Shown here piece after piece: positions 37,757 to 47,761 of a stretch of DNA of 64,000 nucleotides (positions are counted from its first letter, which is position 1; the number at the start of each line of letters is the position of its first letter). Where the stretch lies: assembly GCA_963764505.1 (NCBI GenBank), contig CAVXSP010000001.1, forward strand, positions 2,604,001 through 2,668,000, in the 5' to 3' direction. The position numbers were made by a program, and so were the translations under genes. The stretch is from CAVXSP01 sp963764505 (lineage in GTDB: Bacteria > Acidobacteriota > Vicinamibacteria > Vicinamibacterales > SCN-69-37). The notes under the pieces were generated by a model that saw nothing but the letters and a program-made list of their open reading frames with translations, was not told the DNA's origin and searched no databases.

Positions 37757-40027
37757 GATGGCAGCGGCCGGCGCGTATCGCGACCGCGCTCGTCGGGCTC
37801 GGCTGCGCCGTGGCGCTTGGCGTGTACAGCCGCGAGCGCAAGCGCGCAGAGGAGACGGTGCCGCCGCCGGTGCTCGCCGACGAGACCGTTAGCACCCGCG
37901 GGCACGGGATCGTCAATCTGCGCACGGACTTCACCAAGGGCAAGGAAGAGCTGAAGATCGAGGCGGAGACCCAGACCACCTACACCGACGGCCGCACACG
38001 CCTGGAGCGCGTGCACTTCACCAGTCTCCGGCGTGACGGCTCGACGTTCGAGATCTGGGCCGACACCGCCGAGAGCCGGGGCAAGGCGGTCACCGGCGAC
38101 GAGCCCGGGCTGATCCACCTGACCGGCCACGTTCGCACCCGTTCGAGCGACGGACTCGAGGTGCGGACGGAGGCGGCGACGTACGACAACGTGCGGGGGC
38201 TGGCCACCATTCCCGGCCGTCTCACGTTCACCCAGGGGCGACTGAGCGGGGATGGCGTGGGCGGCAGCTACGATCGCGAGCGCGACGTGCTCTGGCTGTA
38301 CGGGGGTGCGCACGTCACGCGCGCGCCGGACGAGGACGGCGGCGGCGCGATCGACGCGACGGCCCAGGAGATCGGCGTCGCGCGGACCGAGAAGTTCATG
38401 AACCTGCGCGAGCGCGCCGCGATCGTGCAGCCCGATCAGACGCTCTCGGGTGATCAGATCGTCGTGCACTTCAGCGACGACGAGCGGGGCGCCAGCCTGA
38501 TCGAGATGCACGGCAGCGCGCACGTGATGCCGGGGACGCGCGCACAGAGCGACGCGCCCGATCTGCAGGCGAGCGACATGACCCTGGAGTTCCAGCCGGA
38601 CGGACAGACGCTGCGTCATGCCGTGCTGACCGGGAAGGCTCGCGTCGTCCAGACCACCGAGCAGGGCAGACAGACCATTTCCGCGGCCGACATCGATCTG
38701 GTCACGGCTGCCGACGGACGGACGCTGACGAACCTGACCGCGAAGAACGCCGTGGAGGTGCTCCTGCCCGCGGCCGGCGGGAACCCGGATCGGACGATTC
38801 GCTCGGCCGCGCTCGTCACGAGCGGTGATGAGGGCCGCGGCCTGCGCGCGGCAATCTTCTCCGGTGGCGTGACGTTCGTCGAGAAGCTGCCGTCCCGTCC
38901 GGGCCGGGGCCGCGGCGGTCGGGCGGTGGATCGGACGGGCACTTCCGACACGCTCGCGCTGGACCTGAAGGGTCAGCTCGGGGCGATCCAGACGGCGGAC
39001 TTCCGCGACAACGTGCAGTTCCGCGATGGCGCCTTGAACGCGGAGGCGGATCGGGCGGTCCACGACGAGACCAAGGGAACGCTGGTGCTGACGCCCGCCG
39101 CCGGCTCCAAGCGTGTCCCCTGGGTGGACGACGGCACCGTGCATGTCGAGGCGGCGTGGATCCAGGTCGCCATGGACAGCCACGACCTGCAGGCGAGGAC
39201 CCGGGTGCAGGCGCGCATGGCGGCAGGCGGAATCGAACGGCGAGACCCGCACGTCCGCGCTCTTCGATGGCAGCCAGCCCGTCTACGGCACCGGCGCGAC
39301 GCTGGAGTACGCGAATGCCTCGCGCGAGGCGACGTTCGCGGGCGAGGGGGGCAAGCCCGCGCGCGTGTACCAGAGCGACGGCCAGAACTGGATTGCCGCG
39401 ACGGAGCGGATCGCGGTCGAGCAGGAGAGCGGGAACCTGCACGCACTCGGCTCCGTCGTCTCGACGTTCATGTTCGAGAGCGTGTCGGAGGAGCCGAGCG
39501 GCTCGCGCGGCCGCGGGCGGGCGTCGGCGGCCGCGGGGGCCTCGCGCCGATCGCCCTCCAGCGGTCCTCAGGCAACCGTGGCCAGCGGGCACGAGATGAC
39601 CTACGTCGACGAGAAGCGGCAGGCGGTGTACGTCGGCGATCCGTCGGCTCCGGCAACGCTGCGCGGGCCGGACATGGACGTGCAGGCGGCCGAGATCGTG
39701 CTCACGCTGATGAAGGACCAGCGGGCGTTGAAGACACTGCAGGCGACGGGCGCGATGGCCGCGACGCTGGAAGGCGGGCGCGAGACGATGGGCGCGACGC
39801 TCGTCTACGATGCGATTGCCAGGACGCACGTCATGACGGGCAAGCCGATGTACTTCAAGAACGTGCAGAACGACGCCGGCAGCACGTCGTGCACGCTCGA
39901 GAAGAGCACCGAACTGCACTACGACGACACGAATCAGACCATCAACGAGCCCGCGAGCGAGACGAAGGCGCTGCGCCCGTCCGAAGCGGTGCCCTGCGAC
40001 AAGCCGCTGAAGGCTCTCGTCAAATGA
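37753..40027 (+). CDS. LptC-LptA fusion, LPS export bridge protein, frameshifted
   Basis: About 757 residues after correction, combining the membrane-anchored LptC and several OstA/LptA-type beta-jellyroll segments. One N-terminal span (ARIATALVGLGCAVALGVY) is followed by LptC-like sequence, then repeats such as VRTEAATYDNVRGLATIPGR, NLRERAAIVQPDQTLSGDQI and SGHEMTYVDEKRQAVYVGDP. The frame breaks near 39230; dropping one A of GAATC (39231-39235) gives MAAGGSNGETRTSALFDG. The protein would carry LPS from the inner-membrane complex across the periplasm. It overlaps recJ and lptB by ATGA, so all three are coupled. Confidence 0.82.
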
Positions 40028-40752
40028 TGGCGACGCTGCGGACCGAGGGCCTGACCAAGTCCTACGGCGGGCGCGTCGTCGTGCGCCATGTCGATCTGGA
40101 TGTCTCGTCGAGCGAGATCGTCGGCCTGCTGGGGCCGAACGGCGCGGGCAAGACGACGACGTTCGGCATGGTCGTGGGATTGACGGGACCGGATTCGGGA
40201 CGCGTGCTGCTCGACGATCACGATCTCACCGCGGACCCGATGTACGTCCGGGCGCGAAAGGGGATTGGCTATCTTCCGCAGGAGCCGTCGATCTTCAGGG
40301 GGCTGTCGGTCGAGGACAACATCCTGGCGATTCTGGAGACGCTCCCGATTCGCGCGTCCGCGCGCCGGCAGCGGCTGGGCGAGCTGCTGGCCGAGTTGAA
40401 TCTGACGCCGCTCGCGCGCGCCAAGGCGTACACGCTCTCGGGAGGCGAGCGGCGCCGCGTCGAGATCACGCGCGCGCTCGTGAACGAGCCGAAGATCATG
40501 CTGCTCGACGAGCCCTTCGCCGGAATCGATCCGATCGCGGTGACCGAGATCCAGAAGATCATCGCGCATCTCAAAGCTCGCGGGATTGGCGTGCTCGTGA
40601 CGGACCACAACGTGCGGGAGACGCTGCGGATCACGGATCGGGCCTATATCGTCCACGACGGCGTGATTTTTCGCAGCGGAACACCGGCGAGTCTGGCCGC
40701 CGACGAGGAGGTCAAGCGGATTTACCTGGGGGCCGATTTCCGGCTCGACTAG
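40024..40752 (+). CDS. lptB: LPS export ABC transporter ATP-binding protein LptB
   Basis: ATPase powering lipopolysaccharide extraction by LptFG; 242 residues. Walker A GPNGAGKTTTF, Q-loop IGYLPQEPSIF, signature LSGGERRRVEI, Walker B IMLLDEPFAGIDP and H-loop VLVTDHN are intact. YLPQEPSIFR and the FAGIDP variant are characteristic of LptB. It follows the LptC-A fusion with overlap; its membrane partner LptF-G is encoded far away at 58455. Confidence 0.96.
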   Translation: MMATLRTEGLTKSYGGRVVVRHVDLDVSSSEIVGLLGPNGAGKTTTFGMVVGLTGPDSGRVLLDDHDLTADPMYVRARKGIGYLPQEPSIFRGLSVEDNILAILETLPIRASARRQRLGELLAELNLTPLARAKAYTLSGGERRRVEITRALVNEPKIMLLDEPFAGIDPIAVTEIQKIIAHLKARGIGVLVTDHNVRETLRITDRAYIVHDGVIFRSGTPASLAADEEVKRIYLGADFRLD

Positions 40753-40832
40753 GAGGGTCCCGGCCGGCGCCGGATGGGCGTAGACTGTGGTCACCTGATA
40801 GAGTGAACGTGGGCAGCGTGACGCGTCGTTAA

Positions 40833-42263
40833 ATGGCCATTCAACAGAAGCTCCACACCCGGCTCGTCCAGAAACTCATTCTCACGCCCTCGCTGCAGCA
40901 GGCGATCAAGCTGCTGCCGATGACGACCCTCGAGCTGGCCGATCTCCTCAATCAGGAGATGGTGGAGAATCCGCTGCTGGAGGAAGTGCCTACCGAGGAA
41001 GTCCAGCCGCCGGAAGTCACGCAGGCCGCAGAACAGGCAGAGAAGAAGGCGGAGGAAAAGGGCGACACCTGGGACGACGCGGACTACGAGTATTTCTTCG
41101 GCGAGTACCTGGACGACGGCTACCGGCCCCGGCAGCCGCAGGAGGTCAAGGAGCTTCCGCCGATCGAGAACACGCTCTCCTCGAAGAGCTCGCTCGCCGA
41201 TCACCTGCTCTGGCAGCTCAATCTCAACCTGCAGACGATCGACGAGGACATCCGCGACGTCGGGCGCGCGATCATCGGCAATATCGACGAGGACGGCTAT
41301 CTCGTGGCCTCGCTCGACGAGATCGCCGGCCTCGGCGGCTGGGACATCGGGCTCGTCGAACGCGCGCTCGAGCACGTGCAGTCGTTCGATCCGATCGGCG
41401 TCGGCGCGCGCGACCTCCAGGAGTGCCTGCTGCTCCAGCTCCGACATCTCGGATTGGCCGGCACGCCCGTCGAAACGCTCGTGCGCGACCACCTGCGGCT
41501 GCTGCAGAACCACCGCATCCCGGAGTTGGCGCGCCTGCTGGGCATCGAGCCCGAGGAGGTCAAGGAGCACATCGAGCTCATCAAGCAGCTCGACCCGAAG
41601 CCCGGATCGCGATACAGCCCGGCGGACTCCCAGTACGTCATCCCCGACGTCTACATCGTCAAGACCGACGAAGGCCACAAGGCGATGCTGAACGAGGACG
41701 GACTGCCGCAGCTGCGCATCAGCCCGGTGTACCGGCGCCTGCTCGACAAGGGCGGCGAGACCTCGGACGAGACCCGCGCGTACGTGAAGGACAAGTTCCG
41801 GTCCGCGCTGTGGCTGCTGAAATCCGTGGACCAGCGGCAGAAGACGATCCTGAAGGTCGCCACGAGCATCATCAACTTCCAGCGCGAGTTCCTCGACCGC
41901 GGCATCGAGCACCTCCGTCCCCTGGTCCTGCGAGACGTCGCGAGCGACATCGGGATGCACGAGTCGACCGTCTCGCGCGTCGTGAACAACAAGTACATGC
42001 ACACACCGCAGGGCGTGTACGAGATGAAGTTCTTCTTTCACAGCGGCATCAGCAGCTCGTACGGGGAGAGCGTGTCGTCGGTGACGATCAAGCAGCGGAT
42101 CCGGAAGATCATCGACGGCGAGGACCCGCGCCGGCCTCTGAGCGACTCGAAGATCATGAACATCCTGCAGAAGGAAGGCCTGGTGCTGGCGCGCCGGACG
42201 ATCGCCAAGTACCGCGAGGAGCTCAAGATCCCGACGTCCAATCAGAGGAAGGTGCTGTACTAA
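40833..42263 (+). CDS. rpoN: RNA polymerase sigma-54 factor
   Basis: Alternative sigma factor of 476 residues needing enhancer-binding activators. Region I is Gln/Leu-rich (LVQKLILTPSLQQAIKLLPM); an acidic linker follows at about 55-95. The core-binding domain and helix-turn-helix lead to the RpoN box LARRTIAKYREELKIP near the C-terminus, which reads the -24 element. The lptB-rpoN-hpf-PTS order is a conserved neighbourhood in many Gram-negative bacteria. About 80 bases separate it from lptB. Confidence 0.97.
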   Translation: MAIQQKLHTRLVQKLILTPSLQQAIKLLPMTTLELADLLNQEMVENPLLEEVPTEEVQPPEVTQAAEQAEKKAEEKGDTWDDADYEYFFGEYLDDGYRPRQPQEVKELPPIENTLSSKSSLADHLLWQLNLNLQTIDEDIRDVGRAIIGNIDEDGYLVASLDEIAGLGGWDIGLVERALEHVQSFDPIGVGARDLQECLLLQLRHLGLAGTPVETLVRDHLRLLQNHRIPELARLLGIEPEEVKEHIELIKQLDPKPGSRYSPADSQYVIPDVYIVKTDEGHKAMLNEDGLPQLRISPVYRRLLDKGGETSDETRAYVKDKFRSALWLLKSVDQRQKTILKVATSIINFQREFLDRGIEHLRPLVLRDVASDIGMHESTVSRVVNNKYMHTPQGVYEMKFFFHSGISSSYGESVSSVTIKQRIRKIIDGEDPRRPLSDSKIMNILQKEGLVLARRTIAKYREELKIPTSNQRKVLY

Positions 42264-42309
42264 TGGGGCAGCGGGGCCATGAGGCCAGCGCCTCATGGGG
42301 AGTGTCTCG

Positions 42310-42852
42310 ATGAAACTCCTGGTGACCGGCCGGCACATGGACGTGTCCGACGCGGCGCGGCAGCAGATCGAGAACAAGCTGCGCCGGCTGGAGCGGGTGC
42401 TCAACGACAGCGCGATCTCCGCGCAGTGCGTCCTGTCGCGGCAGCGTGGGATGATCGTCTGCGAGCTCACCGTCCACGCGCGGCAGGACCACATGCTCCG
42501 CGGCCTCGGACGCGACGCGCAACTCGCCCGCGCCGTGTCGCTCGCCGTCGACAAGGTGGGCCAGCAGGCGCAGCGGCTGAAGGACTGGTGGAAGACCCGC
42601 CGGCGATCGGCCGTGAACGGCGGGCGCGGTCGGCAGACGCCAGCGGCCGAGCGCGCGCCCATGGAGACGGGGCCGCGCGTGATCCGCTATCGCCCGTCCG
42701 CCGTCAAGCCGATGAGTCTGGACGACGCGGTGCTGGAGCTCTCGAGCGGCGGCCAGAGCGTGCTCGTGTTCCGCGACGCGACGTCCGACGGCGTCGCCGT
42801 GCTCTGGCGTCGTCCCGACGGCAACTTCTGGCTGATCGGCCCGGAGGCCTGA
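42310..42852 (+). CDS. hpf: Ribosome hibernation promoting factor, long form
   Basis: A 180-residue protein: S30AE ribosome-binding domain (about 1-95, LLVTGRHMDVSDAARQQIEN) plus a C-terminal domain (about 120-180, KPMSLDDAVLELSSGG, RRPDGNFWLIGP) that in long-form HPF mediates 100S ribosome dimerisation. ATG 42310 is favoured because GGGAG lies upstream at suitable distance; ATG 42295 would add five residues. Adjacent to rpoN and hprK as in many genomes. Confidence 0.92.
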   Translation: MKLLVTGRHMDVSDAARQQIENKLRRLERVLNDSAISAQCVLSRQRGMIVCELTVHARQDHMLRGLGRDAQLARAVSLAVDKVGQQAQRLKDWWKTRRRSAVNGGRGRQTPAAERAPMETGPRVIRYRPSAVKPMSLDDAVLELSSGGQSVLVFRDATSDGVAVLWRRPDGNFWLIGPEA

Positions 42853-42897
42853 GCGGGCGGCATCCCAGCCGTCGCGTTTCGTTTCCCCATTTCCGCG

Positions 42898-43872
42898 ATG
42901 AGCGTCAGTGTGGGCTCGCTGCTCTCCGCCCGGGGCGCGACTGGACTCGACCTCGATCTGCTCGCCGGCGTCGCCGGCCTCGATCGTCGCATCACGCTGC
43001 CCTACATCCAGAAGACGGGGCTGGCCCTGGCCGGCTTCGACGAGTACCTCCGCTCCGGCCGCGTCCTGATCCTGGGCGAGAGCGAGATCCGCTTTCTCGA
43101 GCGCCTCGGCGCCGAGCCGCGCCAGCAGGCCTTGCGCCGGCTCTTCGAGCGCGACATCCCGTGCGTGCTGGTGACGGCTGGCCTGGAGACGCCGGCAGAG
43201 CTCGCCGTCGAGGCGGAGCGCGCCGGAGTGCCGCTCGTGAGAACGGCGCTGCCGACGCCGATCGCCATCGGACGCCTGACGGCGATCCTGGAGGACCGGA
43301 TGGCGCCGCGGGAGACTCGGCACGGCGTGCTGATGGACATCCTGGGTCTCGGTGTCTTCATCACAGGCGAGAGCGGGATCGGCAAGAGCGAGTGCGCGCT
43401 CGATCTCGTGGTCCGCGGCCACCGCCTCGTCGCGGATGACACGGTCGAGATCCACTGCCGCGATCGATCCGTGCTCATCGGCACCTGCCCGGAACTGACC
43501 CGGCACCACATGGAGATCCGCGGTCTCGGCCTGATCAACGTCACCGACCTGTTCGGGGTGTCCGCCACGCGATCGTCCAAGCGCCTGGAGCTGATCGTGC
43601 AGCTCGAGCGGTGGGACGAAGCCCGCGAATACGACCGGCTGGGTCTCGATGCGGCGACGATCGATCTGCTCGGTGTGCCCGTGCCGATCGTGGCGATGCC
43701 GGTCGGCCCCGGCCGCAATGTCGCGATGCTGGTCGAAGTCGCCGCCCGCAACCAGATCCTGCGGACTCGAGGCCGGCACGCCGCGCAGATGCTGGCGGAC
43801 CGCCTGGAGCGGCGCCTTGGCCGTCTTGCCGATCCGCCGCTGGCGGCGCAGCCCGAGGAGGAGGAGTCGTGA
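42898..43872 (+). CDS. hprK: HPr kinase/phosphorylase
   Basis: Bifunctional enzyme phosphorylating or dephosphorylating the regulatory serine of HPr; 324 residues. An N-terminal regulatory domain precedes the kinase part with P-loop FITGESGIGKSECALDLV and the family signature LTRHHMEIRGLGLINVTDLF. Its target HPr, with the matching Ser site, is encoded three genes downstream. The stop overlaps the rapZ GTG start. Confidence 0.95.
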   Translation: MSVSVGSLLSARGATGLDLDLLAGVAGLDRRITLPYIQKTGLALAGFDEYLRSGRVLILGESEIRFLERLGAEPRQQALRRLFERDIPCVLVTAGLETPAELAVEAERAGVPLVRTALPTPIAIGRLTAILEDRMAPRETRHGVLMDILGLGVFITGESGIGKSECALDLVVRGHRLVADDTVEIHCRDRSVLIGTCPELTRHHMEIRGLGLINVTDLFGVSATRSSKRLELIVQLERWDEAREYDRLGLDAATIDLLGVPVPIVAMPVGPGRNVAMLVEVAARNQILRTRGRHAAQMLADRLERRLGRLADPPLAAQPEEEES

Positions 43873-44777
43873 GGCCGCGGCGATTGCGATCCGACGGGTC
43901 GGCGGCGGACGCACCGAGGTTCGTCGTCATCACCGGCCTGTCGGGAGCGGGGAAGTCGCACGCGATCCGGACACTCGAGGACCTGGGCTACTTCTGCGTC
44001 GACAACCTGCCGCTCGCCCTGATCCCGACGTTCGCTGCCCTGACCGTCGGCCGCGATCGGCAGATCCGGCGCGGTGCCGTCGTCGTGGACATTCGGGGCG
44101 GGCGGGAGCTCTCGCGCTTCCCGGCGATGTACCGGCGGCTCAAACGGCAGCGCGGTCTGCGCGTGGCGCTGATCTTTCTCGATGCGGAGGACCGGATCCT
44201 GCTGCGCCGATTCAGCGAGACGCGCCGGCCGCATCCGCTCGCGCCGACACGGTCGCCAGCGGAAGGGCTCCGCGAGGAGCGCCGGCGGCTGCGGGCCATC
44301 CGGGAGCTGGCCGATCGGATCGTGGACACGAGCCGGCTGAGCGTGCACGAGCTCCGGCGCGCGATTCTGGGACTCGCCAGCGGCGCTCGCGCGGCGCGGC
44401 CGCTGACGGTCAACATCGTCAGCTTCGGATTCAAGCACGGCGTGCCGCCCGACGCCGACCTCGTGTTCGACGTCCGGTTTCTCCCGAATCCGCACTTCGT
44501 GCCGGGCCTGCGCGCGCTCTCGGGTCTGCACCCCCGGGTCGCCCGCTACGTGATGCGCGCGCCGGCGGCGAAGCGGTTCCTGCGCCTGACGACGGCGCTG
44601 CTGCGCTTTCTGCTGCCGGAGTACATCGCGGAGGGCAAGGCGTACCTGATGATCGCGATCGGGTGCACCGGCGGACGCCACCGCTCCATCGCCATCGGCG
44701 AGGCGCTCGCGAAGCGGCTGAAGACAGTGCGCGGCGTGACGGTGCGAGTGCGGCACCGCGATCCAGAGGTCGAGTAG
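43869..44777 (+). CDS. rapZ: RNase adapter/nucleotide-binding protein RapZ
   Basis: A 302-residue P-loop protein of the RapZ (YvcJ) family. The N-terminal ATPase part has FVVITGLSGAGKSHAIRTLE and LGYFCVDNLPLALIP. The C-terminal domain shows FGFKHGVPPDADLVFDVRFL, NPHFVPGLR and IGCTGGRHRSIAI. In enterobacteria it guides RNase E to a small RNA; elsewhere its role is open. GTG 43869 is preceded by GAGGAG and overlaps hprK's stop. Confidence 0.93.
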   Translation: MRPRRLRSDGSAADAPRFVVITGLSGAGKSHAIRTLEDLGYFCVDNLPLALIPTFAALTVGRDRQIRRGAVVVDIRGGRELSRFPAMYRRLKRQRGLRVALIFLDAEDRILLRRFSETRRPHPLAPTRSPAEGLREERRRLRAIRELADRIVDTSRLSVHELRRAILGLASGARAARPLTVNIVSFGFKHGVPPDADLVFDVRFLPNPHFVPGLRALSGLHPRVARYVMRAPAAKRFLRLTTALLRFLLPEYIAEGKAYLMIAIGCTGGRHRSIAIGEALAKRLKTVRGVTVRVRHRDPEVE

Positions 44778-44788
44778 TTCCGGAGAAC

Positions 44789-45229
44789 ATGACGATGGCA
44801 CCGGACACGGACACCGTCGGCGTCGTGGTCGTCACGCACGGACAGCTCGCCGCCGAGCTCGTGAACGCGGCGGAGACGATCGTCGGCACGCTGCCGCAGT
44901 TCACCGCGGTCTCGATCGGATGGCACGACGACGTGGACGTCGCGCGGGAGGCGATCGCGCGGGCGATTGCCAAGGTGGACCGAGGGCGCGGTGTGCTGCT
45001 CCTGACGGATATGTTCGGCGGGACGCCCTCGAACCTCGGACTGACGTTCCTGGAGGACGGGCGGCTCGAAGTGATCACCGGGGTGAATCTGCCGATGCTG
45101 ATCAAGCTCGCCCGCCTGCCGGGGGACCGCGATCTGCGCGCGCTGGCGCGCGAGATGTGCGAGGACGGCCGGGCGGCCATCCGGGTCGCGTCGGAGCTGC
45201 TGCAGGCCGACCGGACGGATCAGGCGTGA
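44789..45229 (+). CDS. PTS EIIA component, mannose type
   Basis: A 146-residue EIIA of the mannose/sorbose family. The phosphorylated His is expected in VGVVVVTHGQLAAELVNAAE; LLLTDMFGGTPSNLGL and EVITGVNLPMLIKLARL are further family marks. No IIB, IIC or IID gene is present in the cluster, so it likely has a regulatory role and does not transport sugar. ATG 44789 or 44795 could be the start; the second sits better behind CGGAG. GTGA overlap with the HPr gene. Confidence 0.92.
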   Translation: MTMAPDTDTVGVVVVTHGQLAAELVNAAETIVGTLPQFTAVSIGWHDDVDVAREAIARAIAKVDRGRGVLLLTDMFGGTPSNLGLTFLEDGRLEVITGVNLPMLIKLARLPGDRDLRALAREMCEDGRAAIRVASELLQADRTDQA

Positions 45230-45501
45230 GCGGCCCGGCGAGCGGCCGCGTCCGCGTGGTGAACGCCCTGGGGCTGCATGCGCGCGCGGCGGCGCAGTTC
45301 GTACGGCTGGCCGGACGCTACCGCGCCGCGATCACGGTCGCGCGCGGCGATCGCTCGGTGGACGGCAAGAGCATCCTGGGCCTGCTGATGCTCGCAGCCG
45401 CGCGGGGCGCGATGCTGGAAATCACGGCCGATGGCGACGACGCGGGCGAGGCGATCGAGGCGCTCTGCGGCCTGGTCGAGCGGGGATTCGAAGACCAATG
45501 A
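45226..45501 (+). CDS. Phosphocarrier protein HPr
   Basis: A 91-residue phosphocarrier. The EI-dependent site is His in NALGLHARAAAQFVRLAG, and the HprK-dependent serine is in SVDGKSILGLLMLAA. Both are present, so it can take part in transfer and in regulation. Start GTG 45226 overlaps the EIIA stop and the TGA overlaps the EI ATG. The gene lies with its kinase, EI and EIIA in one operon. Confidence 0.95.
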   Translation: MSGPASGRVRVVNALGLHARAAAQFVRLAGRYRAAITVARGDRSVDGKSILGLLMLAAARGAMLEITADGDDAGEAIEALCGLVERGFEDQ

Positions 45502-47237
45502 CGAGATTGCGAGGGCGAGGCGTGTCGACGGGCATCGCGGTCGGCCGCGCCGTGGTGGCCGTCCGCGAGGCGCGGCAGGTGCGTTACCGGTTGGCGGCAA
45601 GCGGCGTCGATCGTGAGCGGCAGCGGTTCCGGACGGCCCGCGAGCGGAGCCGGCGCGAGCTCGAGGAGATCTCCGCCCGGGTCTCGCGCGCCGTCGGGCA
45701 GGCCCAGGCCGCGATTTTCGCGGCCCAGCTGCTGATGCTCGACGATCCCCTGCTCGTCGGCCGCGCCGACGAGCTGATCCGCGTCGAGCGCCTCAACGCC
45801 GATTGGGCGCTCGAGCGCGCGGTCGCGGAGGTGCACGCCGTGTTCGCGCGCGAGGGGGATGTCTGGCTGCGGCAGCGCGCGGGCGATCTCGCCGATGTCT
45901 GCGGCCGCCTCCAGCGCAATCTCCGTCCCGGCCGCGACCCGCTCGTGCAGCTCGTCGACGAAGTCGAGCCGCCGGTCATCGTCGTGGCCGACGATTTGCC
46001 GCCCTCGCTCGCCGGACAGCTCGAGTGGACGCGCGTCGGCGGCCTCGTCTGCGACGTCGGCAGCCCGACCCACCACACCGTGATCCTCGCGCGGTCGCTC
46101 GGCGTCCCGACCGTCGTGAACCTCGCGGGCGCCACGCAGCTCATCGCACCCGGCCAGCTCGTCGCCCTCGACGGCACGACCGGCGAAGTGGCAATCGAGC
46201 CCGGCGCCGACGAACTGGAGCAGTGGCGTCAGCGGTCGGCGGCCGCGGTCACCGCCGCGCGGCTGGACCGAGACGAACTGCGGGCGCAGCCCGCGAGAAC
46301 GGCCGACGGCGTGCGGATCCGGCTCGAAGCCAACCTCGAGATCGCCGAAGAAGTCGGGCGCGTGCGGGACGCCGGGGCGGAGGGCATCGGGCTGTATCGA
46401 TCGGAGTTCCTGCTCGACGCCGGCCATCCGGACGCCGCGTCCGAAGACGCGCAGTACGAGACGTATCGCGCGCTGCTCGAATCGATGCGGCCGCTGCCGG
46501 TCACGATCCGGACGTTCGATGCCGGGGAGGATCGCTGGGCGCTCCAGCCCTATGCGGTGGGCCACCGCGAGCGCTTCGGGCTCCGGGGCGTTCGCGCCAG
46601 CCTGCAGGAGGATGGACGGTTCCGTACGCAGTTGCGCGCGCTCCTTCGCGCGGCCAGCGCCGGCCCCCTGCGCATCCTGCTGCCGTTCGTCACATCGAGC
46701 AGCGAGATCCGTCAGGCCCGTGCAATGCTGAAGGAAGAGGCGGCGCGTGTCGGCGGGCCCGCCGCGATCCCCCTGGGCGCGATGATCGAAGTCCCGGCCG
46801 CGGCGCTCACGGTCGATCAGCTCGCCGCGGAGTCCGATTTCCTGAGCGTCGGCACGAACGATCTCATTCAGTACACCCTCGCCGTGGATCGCACCGACGA
46901 GCGGCTCGCCGCGCACTACGAGCCGTGCGCGCCCGCCATGCTCAGGCTGCTCCACGGCATCGCGGTGGCCGCGCGGCGCCTCGACTGCGACGTCTCCGTC
47001 TGCGGCGAGATGGCCGCCGATCCGCTGCTGGTCGCCCTGCTCGTCGGGTTCGGCTTCCGCGCGTTCAGCATGAGTCCGGCGTCCATTCCGATCGTGAAGC
47101 GCGCGCTCGCGGCGCTGGACAGCCGGAAGGCGGTCGAGATTGCCCGTCTGGCACGACGGGCTCGCTCCGCAGAGGACGTGAACGCGCTGCTCGTGCCGAT
47201 CGCCGAGGCGGCGATGAGCGCGGGCTCGCACACCTGA
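45498..47237 (+). CDS. ptsI: PTS enzyme I (phosphoenolpyruvate-protein phosphotransferase)
   Basis: Starts the phosphorelay by moving phosphate from PEP to HPr; 579 residues. The swivelling His is in GSPTHHTVILARSLGVPTVV. The PEP barrel shows IGLYRSEFLL, GEDRWALQPY-type arginine region, IPLGAMIEVPAA, FLSVGTNDLIQYTLAVDRTD and the cysteine in DVSVCGEMAADP. Length and order match canonical EI. Last gene of the rightward run, ending beside a hairpin. Confidence 0.96.
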   Translation: MTRLRGRGVSTGIAVGRAVVAVREARQVRYRLAASGVDRERQRFRTARERSRRELEEISARVSRAVGQAQAAIFAAQLLMLDDPLLVGRADELIRVERLNADWALERAVAEVHAVFAREGDVWLRQRAGDLADVCGRLQRNLRPGRDPLVQLVDEVEPPVIVVADDLPPSLAGQLEWTRVGGLVCDVGSPTHHTVILARSLGVPTVVNLAGATQLIAPGQLVALDGTTGEVAIEPGADELEQWRQRSAAAVTAARLDRDELRAQPARTADGVRIRLEANLEIAEEVGRVRDAGAEGIGLYRSEFLLDAGHPDAASEDAQYETYRALLESMRPLPVTIRTFDAGEDRWALQPYAVGHRERFGLRGVRASLQEDGRFRTQLRALLRAASAGPLRILLPFVTSSSEIRQARAMLKEEAARVGGPAAIPLGAMIEVPAAALTVDQLAAESDFLSVGTNDLIQYTLAVDRTDERLAAHYEPCAPAMLRLLHGIAVAARRLDCDVSVCGEMAADPLLVALLVGFGFRAFSMSPASIPIVKRALAALDSRKAVEIARLARRARSAEDVNALLVPIAEAAMSAGSHT

Positions 47238-47269
47238 GCGGTCGGCGCCCCGGACGCAGCGTCGACCGC
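47238..47269. terminator. Hairpin between convergent ptsI and ssb
   Basis: GCGGTCG (47238-47244) and CGACCGC (47263-47269) pair across an 18-base GC-rich loop. Sitting between the stop codons of two convergent genes, it may stop transcription from both sides. No T-tract is present on either strand. Confidence 0.4.
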
Positions 47270-47283
47270 ACTGTCCCTCTTCG

Positions 47284-47724
47284 TCAGAACGGAATGTCGT
47301 CGTCGTTCGGCGCTTCGACGGGACTGGCGTCGGGGCTGGTCTCGGCGGCTTCGGGCCCGTAGCGTTCGCGTGCGGGCCTGGGCCGCCCGTCGCCGCCGCC
47401 ACCCAGCAGCACGACGCGGTCGGCGCGGATCTCCGTCGTCTTGACCTTCTGGCCTTCCTTGTCGGTCCACTCCCTCGTCTGGATGCGGCCCTCGACGTAG
47501 ATCTGCTTGCCCTTGGTCAGGTACTCGTGGATGGACTCCGCCGTCTTGCCCCAGATGACGACGCGATGCCACTGGGTATCTTCCTTCTTCTGTCCGTCAC
47601 GATCCGTGTAGCGCTCCGTCGTCGCCAGACTGACGGTCGCGACGGGCGTGCCGCCCGCAGTGAAGCGCATCTCCGCATCGCGGCCGAGATTGCCAATCAG
47701 AATCGCCTTGTTGACGCTGCCCAT
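47284..47724 (-). CDS. ssb: Single-stranded DNA-binding protein
   Basis: A 146-residue SSB. OB-fold sequence from SVNKAILIGNLGRDAEMRFT to TQWHRVVIWGKTAESIHEYL and KQIYVEGRIQTREWTD. A Pro/Gly-rich linker leads to the acidic tip DDDIPF, the docking site for repair proteins. It ends the tol-pal run, 37 bases after cpoB, and is convergent with ptsI. Confidence 0.95.
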   Translation of the reverse strand: MGSVNKAILIGNLGRDAEMRFTAGGTPVATVSLATTERYTDRDGQKKEDTQWHRVVIWGKTAESIHEYLTKGKQIYVEGRIQTREWTDKEGQKVKTTEIRADRVVLLGGGGDGRPRPARERYGPEAAETSPDASPVEAPNDDDIPF

Positions 47725-47761
47725 GGGCGACTATCGTAAAGCACTCCCGTCGATTTCGCTC

